A DNA stretch of 64,000 nt from Monomorium pharaonis (lineage: Eukaryota; Arthropoda; Insecta; Hymenoptera; Formicidae): contig NC_050472.1 in the NCBI RefSeq assembly GCF_013373865.1, positions 3,865,757 through 3,929,756 of the forward strand. Reading direction: 5' to 3'. The stretch's first letter is position 1, and every line of letters begins with the position of its first letter. The notes under the pieces are model-generated. The model saw only the letters and a program-made list of their open reading frames with translations, did no database searches and was not told the DNA's origin. The translations under genes were made by a program, and so were the position numbers. This document shows, piece by piece, positions 63,683 through 64,000 of this stretch.

Positions 63683-64000
63683 GTACGTATCGATCCCCCA
63701 CGTTACTATGCGGACGGAGATCCCGGGGACCTCGAAACGGGAGAGAGGGACTCTCGAGATTATCTTTTGTAGCGATGCAAATCGTGACTTCTCGTCCGAT
63801 ATTGACGCAGCGATGTCCAAAATTAATCGTTGCCGCATTGGGTGCATGTAAAATTACCGAAAGTCGTCACTTCTCTCGCTTCGATCGCCTCCTCGACATG
63901 ATCGATGCAACTGCGTCTGAGTTATGCAAGTGCCCGAGATACGGGATATATTCTCTCGAACTGGAGCACTTGTGACACTCTTGTTGTGACGCAGCTGCAT
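63683..64000 (+). other. start of the next 14-3-3 zeta intron
   Basis: Sequence after the GTACGT donor at 63683 is CpG-rich and shows no exon that would continue the protein (expected next residues resemble a VVxDSQxAYQ pattern in the family). The rest of the gene lies to the right of the window. Confidence 0.7.

Overview
The window is animal nuclear DNA, almost certainly from an insect and probably from a hymenopteran such as an ant or bee. The genes have short coding exons with GT-AG introns. AT-rich DNA full of (TA)n, poly(A/T) and small inverted-repeat elements alternates with CpG-rich islands, and the recognisable proteins are the insect-type versions of lipin, MRTO4 and 14-3-3 zeta. No bacterial, plasmid, CRISPR or rRNA features were seen. 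The species call is an inference from sequence character, not from a database match.

Layout: (1) About 1-8.6 kb is AT-rich and has no gene I can support; it carries a small terminal-inverted-repeat element, a strong 17-bp hairpin and one exon-like minus-strand segment. (2) About 8.6-18.2 kb is a complete lipin gene (phosphatidate phosphatase) on the plus strand, with 11 coding exons (1,101 residues), an E-box-bearing CpG-rich promoter and an apparent alternative last exon. (3) About 18.5-20.4 kb holds two minus-strand genes in line: MRTO4 (ribosome assembly, 4 exons, 239 residues) and, just downstream, a two-exon 83-residue single-pass membrane microprotein that I do not recognise. (4) From 21.06 kb to the end is, by inference, the 14-3-3 zeta gene on the plus strand. 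It has a CpG-rich noncoding first exon ending at 21174, a roughly 34.5-kb 5' intron, the first coding exon at 55738-56037, a 7.5-kb intron and a second coding exon at 63559-63682; the rest lies beyond the window.

The most interesting signals are a near-consensus recursive-splicing (ratchet) site close to the middle of the 34.5-kb intron, an alternative lipin C-terminus, an array of about 16-residue helical repeats inserted in lipin between the N-LIP domain and the nuclear localisation signal, the membrane microprotein beside MRTO4, and a 266-bp near-palindromic foldback element with an exact 8-bp target-site duplication. Exon boundaries were assigned by hand from splice consensus, reading frame and protein-family conservation; no alignment or transcript data were available.
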